From: Gemmatimonadota bacterium
GTDB lineage: Bacteria; Gemmatimonadota; Gemmatimonadetes; Gemmatimonadales; Gemmatimonadaceae
Reading direction: 5' to 3'
Assembly: GCA_003222065.1 (NCBI GenBank)
Contig: QHUV01000059.1
Location: forward strand, 1-9,273
Length of the DNA: 9,273 bases
Shown one piece after another: positions 5,140 to 9,273 of the stretch. The notes beneath the pieces are model-generated. The model saw only the letters and a program-made list of their open reading frames with translations, was not told the origin of the DNA and ran no database searches. The position numbers and the translations under genes were made by a program. Position 1 is the stretch's first letter, and every line of letters starts with the position of its first letter.

Positions 5140-6765
5140 TTATATGAGATCAAGCCTCGACGCCGCGTATGCCCGCTCGCGCTCGACGCACGCGAGCGCG
5201 GCGATTGCTTCGGCGGGAAGCGGCGAGAGCTCCGGATCGTACTTGATCTGTTCGAAGGCGCGCTGGCCCGCGGTCGGCACCTTCACTCCCGGATTCAGAA
5301 TGCCGGATGGGTCGAAGCAATTCTTCACCAGGGCGAAACGCGCGAGTGCTTGCTTTGACCAAACTCGGTCGAGAAGCGGTGTCCGCAGCCGACCATCGCC
5401 GTGCTCGCCCGTAAGAGTTCCACCCAACTGCGCGACGAGATCGGTGACCTCATCAAGAATCCTCGCCGCTCGCTCCCGCCAATCCGGAGCAGCAACATCA
5501 ATGAGCGGATTCACGTGGACGTGCGCATCGCCCGCGTGACCGAATATCACGCCACGAATTCCGTTGCGGGCGAGACTCGCGCGAACGCCGCGGACATAAT
5601 CGGCGAGTCGGTCTGGAGGAACGGCGGCGTCCTCGATGAATTGCATCGAGCGGAGTGATGGATCCAGACGCGACAGAATGGGGCTCGCCGCGTGGCGCAA
5701 TTCCCATAGCTCGGTCTCCGTCGGCTCGTCGAGCGCGACACGCACCGACGTCGCTCCCGCGCGCTCGAAGAGAGCGGCGATAGTCTGTGCCGCGGCGCTC
5801 GCGTCTGACGGGGAATCGCGCTCGACCTCCGCGAGCAGCACCGCCTCAACGTCATTAGGCACGTCGGACTTGCCGCCAACTCTTGCGACATCGACGAAGG
5901 TCCGGTCGAGGAGCTCGCATGCCGCCGCGCCTTCCTCACGAGCGCGAACGGCGGCGTGGACCGCGTTGTCGAGAGACGAAAACGCACCAAGGACGCTGCT
6001 CGTCGCGTTCGCCATCGGCGTGAGCGAGAGCTCGATGCCGACGAAGATTACAAGAGTGCCCTCGCTGCCCGCGAGCAGGTCGACGAGGTCGTAGCTGCGG
6101 GCATAGTCAGCGGTCGCGTAGCCGGAGGATTCTTTCCGTACACCGGTGTGTCGCGCACGCGAGACTTCCTCGGCGGCCGCGATGATCGGATGAGCATCAC
6201 GCAGAAATCGCGCGACCGCCTGGATATGGTCCGGGGCCGGCGCACCGCGCCGAACGTCGGCAATCGATCCGTCCTCGAAAATGCAGCGGAGGGAGCGAAC
6301 GCATGGTCGCGTCGACCCGAAGAAGAGCGAGTGCGCTCCCGCCGCATTCGTCGACACCATTCCACCGATCGTACAAAAACTTCCGCTCGAGGGATCGACG
6401 GGGAAGCGCAGCCCATGGCTTTCCGCCGCTTTGTTCACGTCACCACGTACAGCGCCTGGTTCAACGATGATCGAGCGCGCTTCGGCGTTCACCGGCCCAA
6501 TTTCGCGGAAGCGACTGAGATCGACGATCACGCCGTCGCCAATCGCGCCGCCGGCCATGCTGCTTCCCGATCCACGCGGTATCAGGGGCGTGCCGCGGTC
6601 GCGGGCCCAGCGCACGAGCGTCTGCACGTCCGCAGCGTCCGCGGGGACGGCGACAGCCTGAGGGATGATACGACCGATGCCCGCAGCCTCCGAGTACACG
6701 GCGCGCGCAACCTCATCGGTGCGAAAGACGCCGCGGAATCCAACGGGCCGAGAAAGGGACGCCAT
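5140..6765 (-). CDS. GlcD-type FAD-linked oxidase / D-2-hydroxyacid dehydrogenase
   Basis: A 541-residue VAO/PCMH-family flavoprotein, of the group that includes glycolate oxidase subunit GlcD and D-lactate dehydrogenase, which oxidise a 2-hydroxyacid to a 2-oxoacid. The N-terminal FAD-binding domain (about 35-250) shows PRGSGSSMAGGA (63-74), the pyrophosphate-binding loop, and DPSSGSFCTIGGMVSTNAAG (124-143). The C-terminal FAD-oxidase domain shows the metal/substrate-side histidines in GHAGDAHVHVNP (409-420) and GEHGDGRLRTPLL (453-465), then the closing FDPSGILNPGVK (484-495). About 45 residues follow. The iron-sulfur module fused to some relatives is absent, so electrons must go to a separate carrier or quinone. 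ATG 6765 lacks a good Shine-Dalgarno sequence; the gene starts 39 bp after the upstream gene. The family is certain, but the exact substrate (D-lactate, glycolate or other) cannot be decided from sequence. Confidence 0.9.
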   Translation of the reverse strand: MASLSRPVGFRGVFRTDEVARAVYSEAAGIGRIIPQAVAVPADAADVQTLVRWARDRGTPLIPRGSGSSMAGGAIGDGVIVDLSRFREIGPVNAEARSIIVEPGAVRGDVNKAAESHGLRFPVDPSSGSFCTIGGMVSTNAAGAHSLFFGSTRPCVRSLRCIFEDGSIADVRRGAPAPDHIQAVARFLRDAHPIIAAAEEVSRARHTGVRKESSGYATADYARSYDLVDLLAGSEGTLVIFVGIELSLTPMANATSSVLGAFSSLDNAVHAAVRAREEGAAACELLDRTFVDVARVGGKSDVPNDVEAVLLAEVERDSPSDASAAAQTIAALFERAGATSVRVALDEPTETELWELRHAASPILSRLDPSLRSMQFIEDAAVPPDRLADYVRGVRASLARNGIRGVIFGHAGDAHVHVNPLIDVAAPDWRERAARILDEVTDLVAQLGGTLTGEHGDGRLRTPLLDRVWSKQALARFALVKNCFDPSGILNPGVKVPTAGQRAFEQIKYDPELSPLPAEAIAALACVERERAYAASRLDLI

Positions 6766-6804
6766 ACGCGGTCGAGTGCGACTGTCGTTAGGCGCCGGAG
6801 CCGG

Positions 6805-7644
6805 TCAGTACTTGCGCGGTAATGACGAAGCCGCCGCTGCCGCGAGCGCGCTCAGGAGAGACGGTTGCGCTTTCGTGATCTCACCGCGCTCCAGTCCGTC
6901 GAGCAGCTGCTCGAGTGCGAGCTGCGCGGCTGTCGCCGTCCGGCCGTTGACCCCGCGCGCGAGATAAAACGCACCAGCTCCGACGAGCACTGCGGGGGCG
7001 ACGGCGACGCCAATCGCGAAATTCAATGCGGCGAGCACTCCACCCGCGGCGAAGCCCAGTACTGTCGCTCCAGCACTCTGCCTCGCCAGAGTGCTTCGGA
7101 ACGGAACGAGGTCCGCATCGATGCGTACCAGGGTGCGCGACTCGTCGACAGCGACCGCCGTCGCCGCAACCTCGTGCGCCCGCGCGAGCGCGTAACCACG
7201 GCCACCGACATTGAAGGCGCGCCGAACGGTGCCGACGAGATCACGGCGCGCTTCCCAGACAACTCGATCCGGAAATTGCCGCTTCACTTGCAGACACTCT
7301 TGCCGCTGCATCCACTGGTCGACGGCGTCGAGCAGCTCGCGCGGCCGGCCGTTAATCGTCCGGCTCGCACCGACACGCGCACCGCCGAGCAACTTGGCGC
7401 TCAATCCGCCCTCGTCAGGCGGAAGCGCTACTCGTGTCCGCTCCTCAGCAAGCGCTTGACGAAGATGCTGAGAGGAAAGCCCAACCTCTTTTCCCAGATC
7501 GAGAATCTGATCCTCGGTGAGCACTTCATCCGGCTCGCCGGAGCCCACCTGCAACTCGGCGGCGCGCGCGAGCACGCGCTCGAGTGCCCCCCGGTCTAGC
7601 CCGGCCGAATTGGTGCGCGAAGGAAGATTCGAGTCGCCTGTCAT
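6805..7644 (-). CDS. Uncharacterised protein with two membrane spans and an N-terminal helical domain
   Basis: 279 residues; not a named family to me. The N-terminus (16-70) is a predicted helical segment, with LDRGALERVLARAAEL (16-31) followed by LTEDQILDLGKEVGLSSQ (42-59), which resembles small SHOCT/DUF1707-like helical modules. A soluble middle region (about 80-185) precedes two adjacent hydrophobic stretches (about 190-210 and 211-230, Ala/Gly/Val-rich) that should form a membrane hairpin. A short helical tail (235-279) includes ATAAQLALEQLLDGLERGEI (237-256). There is no signal peptide. ATG 7644 follows the upstream lipoprotein stop by 30 bp, so cotranscription is likely. Similar proteins, as I remember them, are common in Gemmatimonadota and lack assigned roles. 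A membrane-associated stress or envelope role would be a guess. Confidence 0.8.
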   Translation of the reverse strand: MTGDSNLPSRTNSAGLDRGALERVLARAAELQVGSGEPDEVLTEDQILDLGKEVGLSSQHLRQALAEERTRVALPPDEGGLSAKLLGGARVGASRTINGRPRELLDAVDQWMQRQECLQVKRQFPDRVVWEARRDLVGTVRRAFNVGGRGYALARAHEVAATAVAVDESRTLVRIDADLVPFRSTLARQSAGATVLGFAAGGVLAALNFAIGVAVAPAVLVGAGAFYLARGVNGRTATAAQLALEQLLDGLERGEITKAQPSLLSALAAAAASSLPRKY

Positions 7645-7674
7645 ACCGCCAGAATATACGGTGCCGCGCGGCGC

Positions 7675-8787
7675 TCAGATTCCGCCCAGCACGACCTCGA
7701 GCTGACGAGTCACCGCGTCGCGGATGGCGTCGGGAATGGCAAAGGTCGCGACAAAGACCGTTGACGGATCGCCCGCCGGGGCGGCGACGCCCGCCGCGCG
7801 CAGATAGTAGCGCATGTAGCCGGCGGCGAGATCGGGGATGGCCCGCTGTAACAGTATCGCCCCGGCGCGGACGTTGGCGTTCGCCGCATAGCGGGCGCCG
7901 GCGCCGCTGCGCTGTTCGGCCGGCGTCACGTTGTCGGTGATGGCCGTCGTGGTGATTGCGTTCACTGTCTCATGTGCCAGCACATACACGGCTTCGACGG
8001 CGACCTGCGGACTATCGGGAAACTCGACGGCGACGGAATTCTGTTGCTTCGAATAGCCGATGGTTCGGCCTTCGCCATCGAGGGGCAACGACAAGATCAG
8101 CTCACCATTCGATTGCTGCGTGTTGTTGAGGAAACGCTGAAGCTTCGGCCGATACACACGCTGCCACAGCGAGTCCACCGCCTGCCGCGTCGACGCACGC
8201 GCGGTCTGCTCGCCGGACCAATAGTTTTGGTAGAAGCGCGTGTTCTCCTCGGCGAGCGACTGGACGTACAGGCGGAGCCAGTCCCGGTCTGGTGCGGTCG
8301 GGAACGCGTTGTTCAGCACCGCGAAGAGCTGCTGCGTCGTCGGATCCGCGGTAGAGCGTGGATCGCCGCCAGTCTGGAGGAAGATGTCCGTGATCTGTTG
8401 GATCTGCTGGAACGACGTGAAGTAGAACGGCAGGAACTGTCCGTTCACGAGAGAAGGGTTGGCGAGAAAGCGCGACGACAGCTTGTCGGCGTTCGCGTCG
8501 AGCTGCGTGTAGACGCTTCGTGATGCGCGCAGCTCGCGCATGCGCTGGCGGTAACCGCGACGGAAGAATGGGACTCGCGCCGTGTCGCCCGTCAACATCG
8601 CGTAACCATGGAGCCAGAGGTCGACGTGCTCGCGGGTGCTCGTCGGCCAGGTGCCGTCCGGCGAGATCGAGGCTGGGCCGGGCGCCGTTCCTCTCGTCGT
8701 CGACGAACCCATCGTCGTTGCGCACGCGCCAACGACAGCGCTCAGCGCCGTCGCGAGGGCGATTCGCGGAATCCTATATGTCGTCAT
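7675..8787 (-). CDS. Putative lipoprotein with a HETVN motif, function unknown
   Basis: 370 residues from ATG 8787. The N-terminus (RIPRIALATALSAVVGAC) is a lipoprotein signal: basic start, hydrophobic core, and lipobox VGAC with C22 as the lipidation site. A Ser/Thr/Pro-rich linker follows, then a mostly helical, Gln/Asn-rich body (e.g. TSFQQIQQITDIFLQTGGDP, residues 125-144). Near residue 272 there is VYVLAHETVNAITT, which looks like the active-site helix of a zinc metalloprotease, but the second zinc-binding His of HExxH is Asn. It may therefore be a non-catalytic relative or an unrelated helix. Downstream, AIPDLAAGYMRYYLRAAG (316-333) is helical. ATG 8787 is chosen over the in-frame TTG 8796 because GGGTGA lies 9 bases upstream of the ATG. 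Probably anchored in the inner leaflet of the outer membrane or in the inner membrane. I do not recognise the family. Confidence 0.8.
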   Translation of the reverse strand: MTTYRIPRIALATALSAVVGACATTMGSSTTRGTAPGPASISPDGTWPTSTREHVDLWLHGYAMLTGDTARVPFFRRGYRQRMRELRASRSVYTQLDANADKLSSRFLANPSLVNGQFLPFYFTSFQQIQQITDIFLQTGGDPRSTADPTTQQLFAVLNNAFPTAPDRDWLRLYVQSLAEENTRFYQNYWSGEQTARASTRQAVDSLWQRVYRPKLQRFLNNTQQSNGELILSLPLDGEGRTIGYSKQQNSVAVEFPDSPQVAVEAVYVLAHETVNAITTTAITDNVTPAEQRSGAGARYAANANVRAGAILLQRAIPDLAAGYMRYYLRAAGVAAPAGDPSTVFVATFAIPDAIRDAVTRQLEVVLGGI

Positions 8788-8796
8788 TAGGGCCAA

Positions 8797-8802
8797 TCAC
8801 CC
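8797..8802 (-). promoter_or_regulatory. Ribosome-binding site deciding the lipoprotein start
   Basis: On the minus strand GGGTGA is followed by nine bases and then ATG (8787-8785). An upstream in-frame TTG (8796-8794) begins directly next to this motif and would leave no spacing, so ATG is the supported start. The signal peptide then begins MTTYRIPRIA. Confidence 0.5.
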
Positions 8803-8832
8803 GCTGCCTAACGCACGCAGCGTCAGCGAGAA

Positions 8833-9273
8833 TCAGGTCGACGTCACCGGCCGTCCGCAAGTCGTGCAGAACTTCCATCCGAGCTCCAGCTCGGTGCCAC
8901 ACGCGTGACAATTGATGATCGTCAGATTCTGTCCGCAATGCGGGCAGAAAGTTATTCGTCGCCCAGACGGCAAGACGCCATTGCAGTAGCGGCATTGCTC
9001 ACCCGCCTGTGGAACGATGGTCTGGCCGGCACGGGGTGGCGACGCGCTGGCGACCGCCCGTGGGGCAGTGGTCACCGTACTCGCGCTCGGTGCCGAGCGG
9101 TGTACGGCGCTCTGAGCTGGCTGTGGCGCGGGAGCGGTGGCGGTGGCGGAAACGTTCCTCGCCGCGACCGTCGTGGCCGCGGCTGCCCGCTGGGCCGGAA
9201 TGCGTTGCGTCGTCTCTAGCGACTGCGACGTGCCGACGGTCGCGAGCGCCGGTTCGGCGGCAATGCCTATTTC
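8833..9273 (-). CDS. C-terminal part of a double zinc-ribbon protein (5' truncated by the window edge)
   Basis: The frame stays open to the right edge, giving 146 visible residues; the GTG at 9075 is only an internal codon. The first ~90 residues are a flexible Ala/Thr/Pro/Gln-rich linker (e.g. RAAAATTVAARNVSATATAP). The C-terminus carries two zinc ribbons: CRYC...CPHC (cysteines at visible positions 94, 97, 110 and 113) and CHAC...CTTC (122, 125, 136 and 139). Each ribbon should hold one zinc ion. Such paired C-terminal ribbons often occur in membrane or signalling proteins and may mediate binding, but no enzymatic domain is visible here. The stop lies 45 bp before the lipoprotein start, so the two genes are probably cotranscribed. 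The true N-terminus and any membrane or kinase domain are outside the window. Confidence 0.8.
   Translation of the reverse strand, partial: EIGIAAEPALATVGTSQSLETTQRIPAQRAAAATTVAARNVSATATAPAPQPAQSAVHRSAPSASTVTTAPRAVASASPPRAGQTIVPQAGEQCRYCNGVLPSGRRITFCPHCGQNLTIINCHACGTELELGWKFCTTCGRPVTST

Noticed and set aside
4538..5539. Plus-strand ORF of 333 codons across thyX, the GC-rich hairpin and the oxidase gene
   Set aside because: Runs through a structured intergenic hairpin and two well-identified genes; no domain.
5956..6822. Plus-strand ORF of 288 codons antisense to the FAD oxidase
   Set aside because: Composition is Arg-rich and motif-free; the minus frame has all FAD-oxidase signatures.
7645..7674. 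TATATT as a -10 element between the lipoprotein and the membrane-protein gene
   Set aside because: No acceptable -35 at proper spacing, and the gap is only 30 bases inside a likely operon.
1..9273. CRISPR arrays, tRNA/rRNA genes, transposases, phage or defence genes
   Set aside because: No repeat-spacer pattern, no cloverleaf or rRNA sequence, and no transposase or defence motif was seen in any reading frame.

Overview
The window is about 60-65% GC (estimated by eye), and its genes are packed almost entirely on the minus strand. The gene style suggests a soil or environmental Gemmatimonadota-like bacterium: a short protein with a TonB plug-like end, a small protein carrying a 'LTEDQILDLGKEVGLS' segment and two membrane spans, Ala/Pro/Thr-rich zinc-ribbon proteins, and a telomere-like degenerate heptamer. 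This assignment is inferred from gene style and was not tested by any search.

Layout. Bases 1-173 (+) hold the 3' end of a plug-domain-like protein. It converges on the minus-strand genes across a strong GC-rich hairpin (208-240). Bases 258-4063 (-) form one apparent operon, transcribed from right to left: D-Ala-D-Ala-ligase-like ATP-grasp A, ATP-grasp B (4-bp GTGA overlap with A), a GNAT acetyltransferase, and a KamA-family radical-SAM aminomutase. Upstream of this operon, 4064-4273 is a non-coding stretch with an AT-rich palindromic promoter/operator candidate and a REP-like hairpin. Next come thyX (4274-5029, -), a GC-rich hairpin (5096-5139), a GlcD-type FAD-linked oxidase (5140-6765, -), an uncharacterised membrane protein (6805-7644, -), a lipoprotein with a HETVN motif (7675-8787, -), and the C-terminal part of a zinc-ribbon protein that runs off the right edge (8833-9273, -). 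No gap exceeds 300 bases; the largest is 4064-4273.

How the genes may work together. The four-gene cassette pairs amino-acid 2,3-aminomutation (KamA) with two carboxylate-amine ligases and an N-acetyltransferase. That combination could make and cap a beta-amino-acid-containing small peptide or compatible solute, but the product is unknown. In this copy the aminomutase has lost about 64 internal residues in frame. The loss includes the YQCD substrate aspartate, while the Fe-S cysteines and the PLP lysine remain. The enzyme is therefore probably inactive or altered here, unless the deletion is an assembly error. thyX is flanked by near-identical ~20-base direct repeats, one just upstream of its start and one overlapping its stop. 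The remaining genes look like ordinary housekeeping or envelope genes.
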